Shown in pieces: positions 27,006 through 36,660 of a stretch of 64,000 nucleotides of DNA. The stretch covers positions 124,001 through 188,000 of the forward strand of contig JAHQVT010000008.1 of NCBI GenBank assembly GCA_019634165.1, in the 5' to 3' direction. Position numbers and translations under genes: made by a program. This DNA is from Rhodospirillales bacterium. GTDB taxonomy: Bacteria; Pseudomonadota; Alphaproteobacteria; Rhodospirillales; Thalassospiraceae. The notes below the pieces were generated by a model, which saw nothing but the letters and a program-made list of their open reading frames with translations, had not been told where the DNA came from and searched no databases. How positions within the stretch are numbered: position 1 is the stretch's first letter; each line of letters starts with the position of its first letter.

Positions 27006-28670
27006 ATGCGGCTTAAGCATGTATTGGTGATTTGCTTTGTGGTGCTTTCGGCTTTGCCGTTGCTTTTGAGTTTCGGCATGCTGCAGTCCTATACAGGGTC
27101 GCAATATCGCATCCAGATTGAAGACAAACTGACAGCTATATCGCAACTGGCCAAGCTGCGTCTGACTGCCGCAATTGCGCGTATTGAAGACAATACGACA
27201 CTGCTTGCCAATCGAAGCCTTCTTGGACGGCAATTGGCCGAATATGCCGAAACGCAAGAATATAGACTTTTTGAGCAGGTCGAACATAGCCTGCATGAAG
27301 CAAAACAGGGTATGCAGCAGATCGTTGATATAAGCGTGTTTGCTGGTAATGGTCAGTTTATGGCATCGATCAACCGGATCTCGACATCGTTTGATCGTTC
27401 ACTTCTTGGCGAGCACAAACGTGTTATCTTTTTGCGGCATTCTCAGGAACTGATTGTCCGCAGTATCGTTGTGATCGAGCACGAATACAAACCTGTCGGT
27501 TACATGGTCATCGACTTTTCCGGGGCTTTTATTCTTAACCTTGTCAGTGATCGAACCGGTTTGGGTGAAACCGGGGAATGGCTATTTGCTGTGCGTGATG
27601 ACAATGGTGATGCGCTGTTTGCCGTACCGCTTAGATATGATCCAGGTGCTGCTTTTCTTCGCCGGGTTTCCGCCGACCGAACAGACGTCCCGATTACGCA
27701 GGCGTTACTTGGCCAGGAAATTGTCATGGGCCATGCACCGGATTATCGCAATGAAGAAGTTATGGCATCGACCCGTTATATTCAGGACATGGATTTTGGC
27801 TTGGTTGCCAAAATTGACGAACGTGAAGTGACGGACATCATTAATGATGCCAACAAGTATCTCATTGTTTTGGGTGTCGTGCTGGTCATTCTCGCGGTCG
27901 CTGTCGGGGTTATGATTGCAAGCTTGATCGCAAGACCGGTCGAGCAACTTCGTAAATCAACACAGAAAGTGATTGAAGGTGATTTCGACGTGGAGCCGAT
28001 TGACGCCGGATGGCGGGAGGCAAAAGACCTTGCTGCGTCCTTCGAGGAAATGGCCGATTCTATCCATGATCTTAAGGACAATCTGGAACAAAAGGTCGAA
28101 GAACGCACACGTGATCTTGATGAAGCCAATCGACGCCTGACAGAGATTTCTGTGCGTGATCCGCTAACGGGTGTGCATAACCGGCGCCACATAACCGAAC
28201 GGTTAGACGAAGAGTTTTCACGTGCGCAGCGCTACAATGGCCGATTGGCTGTTGCCATGTTTGACATTGACCACTTCAAAAAGGTCAATGATACCCTTGG
28301 TCACGGGGCAGGGGACGAAGTGTTGATCGGCCTCGCATTTTCTGTCGAGCACAGCCTGCGGACGTCTGATCTTTTCGGACGTGTCGGCGGAGAAGAATTT
28401 TGTATCATCATTCCCGAGGCCGAACGTTCTGGAACAGTATACCTTCTGGAACGTGTTCGCCGCGAAATCGAAGCACTGCCCTTTAACTTCGATGGTAAGG
28501 ACCTGACTGTGACATGTAGCTTTGGCGTGGCATTCTTGTCCGAAGAAATGCTCACGTCCATGTCATTTCTCGAATGTGCGGACAAGGCCCTGTATCGTGC
28601 CAAGCAAACCGGCCGTAATAAGGTTGTTGTCTATAACGATATGGACGAGGCGTCGCCCGACGGAGCCTGA
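27006..28670 (+). CDS. membrane-bound diguanylate cyclase (sensor-HAMP-GGDEF)
   Basis: Synthesises cyclic di-GMP. Residues 7-27 are a first membrane helix, about 28-280 a periplasmic sensor region of Cache type (VGYMVIDFSG, GETGEWLFAVRDDNG), and about 284-308 a second helix. HAMP (IARPVEQLRKSTQKVIEGDF) and a coiled linker follow. The GGDEF domain (about 384-545) has GGEEF at 461-465. The inhibitory I-site RxxD (Arg452-Asp455) has the spacing seen in PleD, so feedback control by c-di-GMP is expected. The signal sensed is unknown. It is a single gene, near the fliN orphan but not linked to it. Confidence 0.93.
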   Translation: MRLKHVLVICFVVLSALPLLLSFGMLQSYTGSQYRIQIEDKLTAISQLAKLRLTAAIARIEDNTTLLANRSLLGRQLAEYAETQEYRLFEQVEHSLHEAKQGMQQIVDISVFAGNGQFMASINRISTSFDRSLLGEHKRVIFLRHSQELIVRSIVVIEHEYKPVGYMVIDFSGAFILNLVSDRTGLGETGEWLFAVRDDNGDALFAVPLRYDPGAAFLRRVSADRTDVPITQALLGQEIVMGHAPDYRNEEVMASTRYIQDMDFGLVAKIDEREVTDIINDANKYLIVLGVVLVILAVAVGVMIASLIARPVEQLRKSTQKVIEGDFDVEPIDAGWREAKDLAASFEEMADSIHDLKDNLEQKVEERTRDLDEANRRLTEISVRDPLTGVHNRRHITERLDEEFSRAQRYNGRLAVAMFDIDHFKKVNDTLGHGAGDEVLIGLAFSVEHSLRTSDLFGRVGGEEFCIIIPEAERSGTVYLLERVRREIEALPFNFDGKDLTVTCSFGVAFLSEEMLTSMSFLECADKALYRAKQTGRNKVVVYNDMDEASPDGA

Positions 28671-28686
28671 TCAGAGGACGCCGATG

Positions 28687-28709
28687 CGAAATCCGACTAG
28701 CGGATTTCG
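28687..28709. terminator. hairpin between diguanylate cyclase and cytochrome c genes
   Basis: CGAAATCCG and CGGATTTCG form a 9-bp stem around ACTAG. It overlaps the stop region of the minus-strand cytochrome gene. T tracts are lacking, so activity is uncertain. Confidence 0.4.
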
Positions 28710-29194
28710 TAGTCGGGGATTGATGGCCCGTTATCGATGATCTCGCGGATATGTTCGGGCAGGTCTGCTTCGGTAAAGCTTTCCTGCACTGCTTCATCTT
28801 GGACAAAGGCGAATATGTCGGCCAAATCCTGCCCGGAAAAATCAACCTGATAGCCAAGATCAGCTTGCTGAAGATGAAGCATTGCTTCTGCGCCGCGCCA
28901 CATCCGTGCAAAGAATTCAAACGGGTTTTGTGACTGATCAATGTTGGATGCATCAAGGCTTGGCCCGATGTCCCCACCGACATTGTTGACCGAATGACAA
29001 ACAACACAGCCGCGATCCGCAAACAGGCTTTTGCCCGTTTCAGCATCCATTTGCGGAAGCTCAATATCAGGGGCTCCATTGCCGGCTGCAGATGCTAGTG
29101 GAACGGCTGTAAAAGTTGTGAAGGTGCAGATGATGGCAGCAGTAACAAATAAGGATAGTGGGCGATAAACATGGGTGTAGAAGTCCGAACTCAT
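28697..29194 (-). CDS. secreted c-type cytochrome
   Basis: A 165-residue protein with a signal sequence (LSLFVTAAIICTFTTFTAVPLASA) and a single haem-binding CVVCH at residues 63-67 in KSLFADRGCVVCHSVN. The fold is a class I cytochrome c-like domain, with Met residues in ARMWRGAEAM as candidate axial ligand. It would act in the periplasm as an electron carrier. No oxidase or dehydrogenase gene is adjacent, so the partner is unknown. Confidence 0.88.
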   Translation of the reverse strand: MSSDFYTHVYRPLSLFVTAAIICTFTTFTAVPLASAAGNGAPDIELPQMDAETGKSLFADRGCVVCHSVNNVGGDIGPSLDASNIDQSQNPFEFFARMWRGAEAMLHLQQADLGYQVDFSGQDLADIFAFVQDEAVQESFTEADLPEHIREIIDNGPSIPDYEIR

Positions 29195-29332
29195 TTTATG
29201 CCCTGCTCCAGTAAGGGGATCGAAAACGATAAAGCTATGCTAGCGGGCCTAGAGCGCGAATAGCAATCTATTGATCGAATTCGTGGATATTTTTGTTGTA
29301 TCGTTGTGGTCGGACGAACCCGGCATAAAGGA

Positions 29333-29357
29333 AAAGGGCCCTAGGAAGGGGCCCTTT
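29333..29357 (-). terminator. terminator of the purF-SDR transcript
   Basis: AAAGGGCCC and GGGCCCTTT form a 9-bp stem with a short loop. On the minus strand the stem is followed by TCCTTTAT. It lies 27 bp beyond the SDR stop. Confidence 0.75.
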
Positions 29358-29383
29358 GATCTTTTGTCGGATAAAACACCGGA

Positions 29384-30097
29384 TTAGTATGCGTCGACAA
29401 TTTCGCCATGCTTGGTGCAATCAGGTGCAGCCAGATCGACAAACACATCCATGATGCTTTCAGGTGTGGCCAAAGTCTGGGGATCTTCACCCGGATAGGC
29501 TTCAGCGCGCATTTTGGTGCGGATGCGTCCCGGATTGATCAGATTGACGCGCATAGGCCTGTCTTCGACTTCCTGGGCATATGACAGAACAAGGCTTTCC
29601 AGTGCCGCCTTGGTGGACGCATAAAGCCCCCAGAAGGCGCGACCCTTTGCTGCTGCGTTCGACGTCACGAAGATTGCCCGACCAGCATCAGAAAGCTGCA
29701 AAAGCTTGTCTGTCGTGCGGATCAGGTGGAAGTTTGCTGTGACGTTGGTGGCAAAGGTGTTCTGGAAAATCTGACTGTCGATATGGCCAACCGGGGCAAT
29801 TTCACCCAGAAGGGCGGCATTGCCAACAACGATGTCGAGCTTGCCAAAGCGTTCATAGATCGTTGGGCCAATGGCGTCGATCTTGTCAAACATCGTCAGA
29901 TCAAGCGGAAGCAGGGTGATCTTGCCACCTTTTTCCGTGATCTCGTCGCTGAGTTCTTCAAGTGCGCCGACATTGCGCCCAATGGCAATCACATGGGCAC
30001 CTTCGGCCGCATAACGTTTTGCAATGGCATAGCCAATCCCGTGCGAAGCACCTGTTACCAGTGCAACGCGTCCTTCAAGGCGCTTCGTTCCGGTCAT
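29384..30097 (-). CDS. short-chain dehydrogenase/reductase
   Basis: A 237-residue NAD(P)-dependent SDR with the cofactor motif TGASHGIGYAIA, the NAA(L) motif VVGNAAL and the catalytic YxxxK in LYASTKAALE; INPGRIRTKM follows. It resembles YciK-like SDRs often found beside purF in Alphaproteobacteria; the substrate is unknown. The ATG at 30097 overlaps the purF stop by 4 bp, so the longer frame upstream is the end of purF read out of frame. It ends at a terminator. Confidence 0.88.
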   Translation of the reverse strand: MTGTKRLEGRVALVTGASHGIGYAIAKRYAAEGAHVIAIGRNVGALEELSDEITEKGGKITLLPLDLTMFDKIDAIGPTIYERFGKLDIVVGNAALLGEIAPVGHIDSQIFQNTFATNVTANFHLIRTTDKLLQLSDAGRAIFVTSNAAAKGRAFWGLYASTKAALESLVLSYAQEVEDRPMRVNLINPGRIRTKMRAEAYPGEDPQTLATPESIMDVFVDLAAPDCTKHGEIVDAY

Positions 30098-31554
30098 GCA
30101 GACTGCCTTTCGACCAACTGGCTCAGCTTGCGGTTCTTGTTTTCGGCGTTGTGATCGGTCAGATGGATCGGGTAATCGCCGGTAAAGCATGCATCGCAGA
30201 AAGCCGGGCTGTCATTGTCACGGCCCGGAAGGCCGGTTGCACGATACAGTCCGTCAATGGTCACGAACGCAAGGCTGTCGACGCCAATAAGTTTGGCCAT
30301 GCTTTCAATGTCGTGATTGGCTGCCATCAACTTGTCTTTTGATGGGGTATCAACACCATAGAAGCATGGGTTCATGGTCGGCGGGCTTGTGATGCGCATA
30401 TGGACTTCTGCTGCACCCGCTTGGCGCACCAGATCGACAATCTTGGTCGAGGTGGTGCCACGCACGATCGAATCATCGACCAGAATAACGCGCTTGCCCT
30501 TAAGTTTTCCGGGGTTGGCGTTATGTTTCAGCTTCACACCAAGATGGCGGATCTGGTCGGTTGGTTCGATAAAGGTACGGCCAACATAGTGGTTGCGGAT
30601 GATGCCGAGTTCGAACGGAATGCCGCTTTCTTCTGCGTAACCAAGGGCGGATGGCACGCCGGAATCGGGGATTGGCACGACAACGTCGGCCTCAATCGCA
30701 GATTCACGGGCCAGCTCGCGGCCGATGTTTTTACGCACATCATAAACGCTTGTACCTTCGACAATGCTGTCGGGACGGGCGAAATAGACATGTTCGAAAA
30801 TGCAGAAACGCGATTTGACCGGTTTGAACGGCTTGATCGAGCGTAACCCGTTATCGGTAATTTCAACAATTTCGCCCGGTTCGACGTCGCGGATAAACTC
30901 CGCGCCAACGATATCCAGGCCGACTGTTTCCGATGACAGGATATAGGCGTCATTCAGCTTACCCAGAACCAGTGGTCGTACACCAAGCGGATCACGCACA
31001 CCGATCAGTTTTTTCTGGGTCATCACCACAAGTGAATAGGCACCTTCAACCTGACGGACCGCATCAACCAAGCGGTCGACGATCTTTTCATACAGGCTGG
31101 TGGCAATCAGGTGGATGAAGGTTTCGGTATCCGAGGTCGACTGGAAGATCGAGCCACGCTTGACCAGACGGTCACGTACAGCAAGCGAGTTGGTCAGGTT
31201 GCCGTTATGGGCAATTGCCAAGCCGCCAAATTCAAAATCGGCAAAAAGCGGCTGGACGTTTCGAAGGCCTTTGCCGCCAGCCGTTGAATAGCGCACATGC
31301 CCAACGGCACGATTGCCCGGCAGGCTTTTGATTACATCCTCTGAGCCAAAGATATCACCAACCTGGCCAGAAGCCCGGTGGGCGGGAAAATCTTCGCCGT
31401 CATAGGAAACAATGCCTGCGGCTTCCTGTCCACGATGTTGCAATGCATGAAGACCAAGGGCCGTCAGTGCAGTTGCATCGGGGGAGCCAAAGACGCCAAA
31501 GACGCCGCATTCTTCACGTAGCTTGTCGTCATCAAATGGATTGGTGGTCAGCAT
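30094..31554 (-). CDS. purF: amidophosphoribosyltransferase
   Basis: First committed enzyme of purine synthesis: PRPP plus glutamine gives phosphoribosylamine. The nucleophile is Cys16 in EECGVFGVFG, after a 15-residue propeptide that would be removed. The PRPP loop VILVDDSIVRGTTS is present. Cys in NPCFYGVD and the pair in FCDACFTGDYP match the [4Fe-4S] ligands of the Bacillus-type enzyme. The ATG at 31554 gives 486 residues; the in-frame upstream codons have no family similarity. cvpA lies 64 bp upstream. Confidence 0.97.
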   Translation of the reverse strand: MLTTNPFDDDKLREECGVFGVFGSPDATALTALGLHALQHRGQEAAGIVSYDGEDFPAHRASGQVGDIFGSEDVIKSLPGNRAVGHVRYSTAGGKGLRNVQPLFADFEFGGLAIAHNGNLTNSLAVRDRLVKRGSIFQSTSDTETFIHLIATSLYEKIVDRLVDAVRQVEGAYSLVVMTQKKLIGVRDPLGVRPLVLGKLNDAYILSSETVGLDIVGAEFIRDVEPGEIVEITDNGLRSIKPFKPVKSRFCIFEHVYFARPDSIVEGTSVYDVRKNIGRELARESAIEADVVVPIPDSGVPSALGYAEESGIPFELGIIRNHYVGRTFIEPTDQIRHLGVKLKHNANPGKLKGKRVILVDDSIVRGTTSTKIVDLVRQAGAAEVHMRITSPPTMNPCFYGVDTPSKDKLMAANHDIESMAKLIGVDSLAFVTIDGLYRATGLPGRDNDSPAFCDACFTGDYPIHLTDHNAENKNRKLSQLVERQSA

Positions 31555-31618
31555 GAGTGGGTTCCGCTCTCTCGCCGGTGGCGCACGGATAACGCAAACT
31601 CTACGAAACCCACACGCC

Positions 31619-32305
31619 TCACTCGTTAGTGGTCGCCTCAATCAGGCGATCCAAATCATCGCGCGAGGGCCTTGTATACCCGTTTAGGGGCTTGGGTCCA
31701 GTCCCTTTTGGCTCTGGGCCAAGAAGTTGACGATAGGTTTGCTCGTTCGCATCGGCGTTACGCTGAGCGCGCGCAAGCTCTTCGGCGGTGGTATCGAATA
31801 TTTCGTCAGGAGCCATGCGCATAATAAGGAAGGCGCCTTCTTCTAGAACCGGCCGTGTTCGCGCATCGCGAACCCATTCAGGTTGCGAATCTGCTGGTAA
31901 AAGCCAAGATAGGGCCAGAAAGCCAATACAGACAATCAATGCACCACGCAGAAGACCAAAAACAAAGCCAAGCGTGCTGTCGAGGCTATCAAGGCCAGAG
32001 TTTTGCACCGCGCGGCCAATCCGCCCACTGATGAACGAGAAAATCAAAAACGTGATCAGGAAAAGACCAACCCCGGTTGCCAGATCGGCAATCAATTCTG
32101 ACGGGATCAAATCGCGGACATAAGGACGCGCAACCGGATAGCCATAAAGGGCACAAAGCCCAGCCCCAAGCCAGCCCATCATCGACAGGGTTTCGTGGAT
32201 GAAACCCCGGAAAAAGGCAAACAAACCCGATATCAGCACAATGCCGACAACAATCAGGTCAAACACATCACGTGCGCCAAGATCGGGTAGGGAAGAGAAA
32301 TCCAT
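31619..32305 (-). CDS. cvpA: CvpA family membrane protein
   Basis: A 228-residue protein with about four membrane helices (FDLIVVGIVLISGLFAFFRG, TLSMMGWLGAGLCALYGY, GVGLFLITFLIFSFISG, FGLLRGALIVCIGFLALSWL). CvpA is known for colicin V production and is generally found immediately upstream of purF, as here. The C-terminal about 60 residues are hydrophilic and less conserved. Its cellular role is poorly defined. Confidence 0.93.
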   Translation of the reverse strand: MDFSSLPDLGARDVFDLIVVGIVLISGLFAFFRGFIHETLSMMGWLGAGLCALYGYPVARPYVRDLIPSELIADLATGVGLFLITFLIFSFISGRIGRAVQNSGLDSLDSTLGFVFGLLRGALIVCIGFLALSWLLPADSQPEWVRDARTRPVLEEGAFLIMRMAPDEIFDTTAEELARAQRNADANEQTYRQLLGPEPKGTGPKPLNGYTRPSRDDLDRLIEATTNE

Positions 32306-32385
32306 TTATGCGTAAACCTTGTCAGTAACCTTGCCAGTAGCCTTATCTGGCGGTGCCGTTGTGCGTTTTGCGTCAAAAGGCAGAT

Positions 32386-33798
32386 TTAATACATGCCTTC
32401 GCGCGGACGCACTTTGTCGCGCACATCGTCGCCGAAGAGGTTTACCAAATCCTGAAGATGGCCGATTTCGGTCTGATTTAGACCCTTGATCGACATCTTC
32501 TTCTTACCTTGCGTGCCATTCTTTGGGGTATAGGCATTGCCAAAGCCAAGTTTGGTTGCCTCTTTCAATCGCGATTCGAGTTGCCCAACCGGGCGAACTT
32601 CCCCTGAAAGGCCGATCTCACCAACAATCACGGTTTCATTGGGCACTGGTTTATCAGCGACGGCGGAAATCAGGGCCGCAGCAACGGCCATGTCAGCGGC
32701 GGGTTCCCCAACCCGCAGGCCACCGGCCACATTCAAATAGACGTCAAATTGACCAAGGGCCAAGCCGCACCGCGCATCCAGCACGGCCAAAATCATGTTC
32801 ATGCGTGCTGAATCCCACCCGACAACCGCACGGCGCGGGGTGGCCAAGGCCGATTGTGCGACCAGTGCCTGAATTTCGACAAGCATCGGGCGTGTGCCTT
32901 CAAGCCCGGCAAAGACGGCGGTGCCACTGACCGGTGCATCGCGATCAGCAAGGAAAAGTGCCGACGGATTGGGAACTTCGACCAAGCCGGCATCACCCAT
33001 TTCAAACACACCGATTTCATCGGTCGCACCGAAACGGTTTTTCACCGCACGCAAAATGCGGAACTGATGGCCGCGTTCACCTTCAAAATATAGAACGGTA
33101 TCGACCATATGTTCCAACACACGCGGCCCGGCAATCTGGCCTTCTTTCGTGACATGACCGACGAGCAGAACGGCAAAGCCTTTGCGTTTGGCCAGACGGA
33201 TCAGTTCCAGTGCGCAGGCACGGACCTGAGAAACTGTGCCCGGCGCACTATCAAGGGTGTCGGCATACATGGTCTGGATCGAGTCAATAACCACGACATC
33301 GTGTGAACTGGCTTCCAGGGTCGTGATAATGTCGCGCAGGCTGGTGGCGGCGGCGAAATCGACCTTGGATTTTGCCAGTCCCAAACGGGCCGCACGCATG
33401 CGAACCTGATCAACAGCTTCCTCGCCCGAGATATAAGCGCATTTATGTTTGGCTGCCATTGCACCGACGGCCTGAAGCAGGATGGTAGATTTACCAATGC
33501 CGGGATCACCGCCAACCAAAAGGGCGGACCCGGGAACCAAGCCGCCGCCACAGGCGCGGTCAAGTTCGGCAATGCCGCTTATGATGCGCGGTGGGCTGGC
33601 ACTTTCGCCTTCAAGTGCCACAAAATCGATGGTTTTGCCTTTAGCCCCGCCAGCAATGCCCCCTGCGGCCTTAGGGCCGCTTTCAACGCGTTCTTCTTCG
33701 ATGCTGTTCCATTCGCCACAGCCATCACAACGCCCGGTCCATTTGCGGTATTCAGCACCACAGTGTTGACAGATGAAACGGCTTTGGGTTTTGGCCAC
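32386..33798 (-). CDS. radA: DNA repair protein RadA
   Basis: RecA-like, DnaB-type helicase that promotes branch migration in recombination. The 470-residue protein starts with a C4 zinc finger (CQHCGAEYRKWTGRCDGCG). It then has Walker A GGDPGIGKST, the RadA motif KNRFGATDEIGVFEM and a Lon-protease-like C-terminal domain without protease function. It lies 80 bp upstream of cvpA on the same strand. Confidence 0.97.
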   Translation of the reverse strand: MAKTQSRFICQHCGAEYRKWTGRCDGCGEWNSIEEERVESGPKAAGGIAGGAKGKTIDFVALEGESASPPRIISGIAELDRACGGGLVPGSALLVGGDPGIGKSTILLQAVGAMAAKHKCAYISGEEAVDQVRMRAARLGLAKSKVDFAAATSLRDIITTLEASSHDVVVIDSIQTMYADTLDSAPGTVSQVRACALELIRLAKRKGFAVLLVGHVTKEGQIAGPRVLEHMVDTVLYFEGERGHQFRILRAVKNRFGATDEIGVFEMGDAGLVEVPNPSALFLADRDAPVSGTAVFAGLEGTRPMLVEIQALVAQSALATPRRAVVGWDSARMNMILAVLDARCGLALGQFDVYLNVAGGLRVGEPAADMAVAAALISAVADKPVPNETVIVGEIGLSGEVRPVGQLESRLKEATKLGFGNAYTPKNGTQGKKKMSIKGLNQTEIGHLQDLVNLFGDDVRDKVRPREGMY

Positions 33799-33863
33799 AG
33801 AATGCTCCGAAGGTCTTTGGTGGGGTCAGAGAAGGCTGGTATCTGTCATGTGCGATGACAAAT

Positions 33864-34640
33864 TCAAAGATGTTTAAGATCAAGGTCAAGCGGGCCTTCG
33901 ATATCACCGGCAACGAATTGTTGCAAATAGGGGTTATCAGCCTGATCAATATCGGCAACCGGCCCATCCCAGATGATCTTGCCCTTATACAGCATCGCGA
34001 CACGATCGGCGATCTTGCGTGCACTTGCCATGTCATGGGTAATGGTCATGGCACTTGCCCCCAACTCTCGGGTGCATTTCACAATCAGATCATTGATGAC
34101 ATCGCCCATGATCGGGTCAATGCCCGTGGTGGGTTCATCAAAAAACAGGATTTCGGGTTCTGTTGCAATGGCGCGGGCAAGACCAACACGTTTTTGCATC
34201 CCGCCAGACAAGGATGACGGGGACATATTGGCGACTTCAGCCCCAAGACCAACATCAGAAAGTCTGGCAATGGCCAGATCGCGCGCCATACGGGGTTTCA
34301 TGCCACGGCCTTCAATCAGGCCAAAGGCAACGTTTTCCCAAACGGTTAGGGAATCAAAAAGGGCTGCACCTTGAAACAGCATGCCGGTTTTTGCCAGCAT
34401 GGCATCGCGGTCCGATGGGCTGGCCCCGATCATTTCAACACCATCAACCGTGATGGAACCTTGATCTGGCGACAAAAGCCCAAGGACGCATTTCAGGGTG
34501 ACGGATTTACCGGTGCCCGATCCGCCAATGATGGCAACCGATTCACCCGGTGCGACTTCAAGATCGACACCCTGCAGGACTTTCTTTGGGCCAAAGCCCT
34601 TGTGAACATTGCGCAGCGATATTTTGGCGGGATTGCTCAT
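33864..34640 (-). CDS. mlaF: MlaF-family ABC ATPase (second copy)
   Basis: A 258-residue ATPase with Walker A GGSGTGKSVT, signature LSGGMQKRVGLARAI, Walker B ILFFDEPTTGIDP and ITHDM. It closely resembles MlaF of the phospholipid transporter and pairs with the MlaE gene immediately upstream, 18 bp apart. MlaD, MlaC and MlaB genes are absent here, unlike the 7.6-11.2 kb system. Confidence 0.93.
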   Translation of the reverse strand: MSNPAKISLRNVHKGFGPKKVLQGVDLEVAPGESVAIIGGSGTGKSVTLKCVLGLLSPDQGSITVDGVEMIGASPSDRDAMLAKTGMLFQGAALFDSLTVWENVAFGLIEGRGMKPRMARDLAIARLSDVGLGAEVANMSPSSLSGGMQKRVGLARAIATEPEILFFDEPTTGIDPIMGDVINDLIVKCTRELGASAMTITHDMASARKIADRVAMLYKGKIIWDGPVADIDQADNPYLQQFVAGDIEGPLDLDLKHL

Positions 34641-34658
34641 GATGCTGTCAATCGACCT

Positions 34659-35432
34659 TTATCGCGTAAAGAACAGTTCGGTGACGATGTAGTTCGAAAT
34701 CAGGATCAGAATGGAACTTGATACGACCGCATTGGTGGTGGCCTGACCAACGCCCTGTGCGCCGCCACGCGAATTATACCCGTGATAGCAGCCCATCAAT
34801 GTGATGATAAACCCAAACACAGCGGCCTTTACCAGACCCGATACAACATCAAGCTGTTCAAGATATTCAAAGGTGTTGCGGATATAGGTGCCTTCGTTAA
34901 AGTCAAGTTTGTTGACCCCAACAAGATAGCCACCCAGCACCCCGATAACATCGCCAATAAGGACAAGAATGGGCAGGGTGATCAAACCGGCAACGACACG
35001 CGGGACAACCAGATATTTGAAAGGATTGGTCGAAAGGGTAACCAATGCATCGATCTGTTCGGTCACACGCATTGTACCGATTTCCGCAGCAATGGCCGCC
35101 CCCACACGCCCTGCAACCATAAGCCCTGCCAGGACCGGGCCCAGTTCACGGGTCATGGAAATAACCACGACGGTCGCAACGGCACTTTCGGCAGAAAACC
35201 GCGAAAACCCGGAATAGGTTTGTAGAGCCAGAACCATCCCGGCAAACAGGGTGGTCATGGCAACGACCGGCAGCGAGAAATAGCCAATCTCGCGCATCTG
35301 TTTGAAAATCAGCCGGAAATAGATCGTTGGCGTTACCATATGGCCGATCGTTCGACCGGCAAACACCGTTACGCGACCAACAAGGGCCAAAAACGTCAGA
35401 AACATATGGCCAACCGGCGCAAAGATCGGCAT
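34659..35432 (-). CDS. mlaE: MlaE-family ABC permease (second copy)
   Basis: A 257-residue permease with REIGYFSLPVVAMTTLFAGMV and the conserved MTRELGPVLAGLMVAGRVGAA then EQIDALVTLS. It has about five hydrophobic segments and the normal length of MlaE, without the STAS extension seen at 7614. It is probably the permease of retrograde/anterograde phospholipid transport together with the adjacent MlaF; the binding protein must be encoded elsewhere. Confidence 0.93.
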   Translation of the reverse strand: MPIFAPVGHMFLTFLALVGRVTVFAGRTIGHMVTPTIYFRLIFKQMREIGYFSLPVVAMTTLFAGMVLALQTYSGFSRFSAESAVATVVVISMTRELGPVLAGLMVAGRVGAAIAAEIGTMRVTEQIDALVTLSTNPFKYLVVPRVVAGLITLPILVLIGDVIGVLGGYLVGVNKLDFNEGTYIRNTFEYLEQLDVVSGLVKAAVFGFIITLMGCYHGYNSRGGAQGVGQATTNAVVSSSILILISNYIVTELFFTR

Positions 35433-35490
35433 CTGTACTTCGAAGTCCCCTGTTGTCGGCCGCTTAAAATTAATGGCCGGTTTTTATGGT

Positions 35491-36612
35491 TCAGCTTTCT
35501 GTATAGACCCGCCGGTAGCGATGTCCAAGAGAAGTTAGAATCTCGTAACCGATTGTACCAGCAGCAGATGCAACATCGTCAACCGTCATCTTGTCATCAA
35601 GAAGCGGAACCATGTCGCCAGCTTTAAGCGATTTGCCCGGAAGGTCTGTGATATCAACCGTGATCGCATCCATTGAAACACGCCCGACATAGGGAACTTC
35701 GTGCCCCTTGATCCGGATTGTTCCGCTGTTAGAAAGAGAGCGTAACCAACCATCGGCATATCCAACCGCAATGGTCGCGATTTTTGATTTGCGTTTGGCG
35801 CTCCACGATCCGCCATACCCAACTGATTGTGCTTCATCAATTTCGCGAACCTGAAGCACTTTGGCATTCAAGGTGACGACCGAACGCATCGGGTTGGTGG
35901 TTTCCGGTGTCGGGTTACCGCCCCAAAGTGCGAAACCCGGGCGGCAGAATTCCAGATGATAGTCATCATTGCGGAAAATCGCCGATGAATTACAAAATCC
36001 ACGCGGGGCAGGCGGTAAACGGCGATACCATTTCATGAACAGGTCATACTGTTGCTTGGTGATCGGGTTTTCTGCCTCGTCAGCGGCGACCGGGTGGGTC
36101 ATATAGCCCGCTTTTTCAAACCCGTAGAGAAGGGATGAATAACGGTCGACCAATTCGCTGACATCAAGTGGTGTCAGGCCAAGGCGGCTCATGCCGGTAT
36201 CAAGATGGATAAAGGCCGGTGCCGGGCGTTCATATTCACGGCATAGGTTCGACCACCGTTCGATCTGTTCAAGATCGTTCAAGACCGGGATGACGTCATT
36301 TTCGATAAAGAATTTTTCGTCACCGGGAAGAACACCATTCAGAACCGCAATCCGTCCACCACCACGTAAAAGCGGGAACAGGTCGGCTGCTTCGTTGGCT
36401 TGTGCCACGAAAAACAGACGGCAGCCCTGCTTTTTGAGGACCGGTACAATCGTGTCCGCACCCAGACCATAGGCATCAGCCTTTACCACTGCACCACAGG
36501 TGCGGCCAGTATAGCGTTTGGTCAAAAGCTGATAGTTGTCGGCAACTGCTTTCAAATTGATTTGCAGTTCCGCGCATTCGGCAGCACGGCCGACGGCGGG
36601 AAGAACGGTCAT
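35491..36612 (-). CDS. alr: alanine racemase
   Basis: Makes D-alanine for peptidoglycan. The PLP lysine lies in VKADAYGLGADT, and YVGRVSMDAITVD near the C-terminus is the second family signature; QSVGYGGSW holds the catalytic Tyr region. At 373 residues it is normal. It lies 48 bp downstream of dnaB and follows the common alphaproteobacterial order dnaB-alr-radA. Confidence 0.96.
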   Translation of the reverse strand: MTVLPAVGRAAECAELQINLKAVADNYQLLTKRYTGRTCGAVVKADAYGLGADTIVPVLKKQGCRLFFVAQANEAADLFPLLRGGGRIAVLNGVLPGDEKFFIENDVIPVLNDLEQIERWSNLCREYERPAPAFIHLDTGMSRLGLTPLDVSELVDRYSSLLYGFEKAGYMTHPVAADEAENPITKQQYDLFMKWYRRLPPAPRGFCNSSAIFRNDDYHLEFCRPGFALWGGNPTPETTNPMRSVVTLNAKVLQVREIDEAQSVGYGGSWSAKRKSKIATIAVGYADGWLRSLSNSGTIRIKGHEVPYVGRVSMDAITVDITDLPGKSLKAGDMVPLLDDKMTVDDVASAAGTIGYEILTSLGHRYRRVYTES

Positions 36613-36660
36613 TCTTTATACCCCGTGGAATCCGTTAGTGGATGGGCTCAAACCCGATCC

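Noticed and set aside
33864..35432. mlaF-mlaE pair as part of an operon with radA only by chance insertion or transfer
   Set aside because: Codon use and spacing match the neighbours and no repeats or mobility genes flank it.
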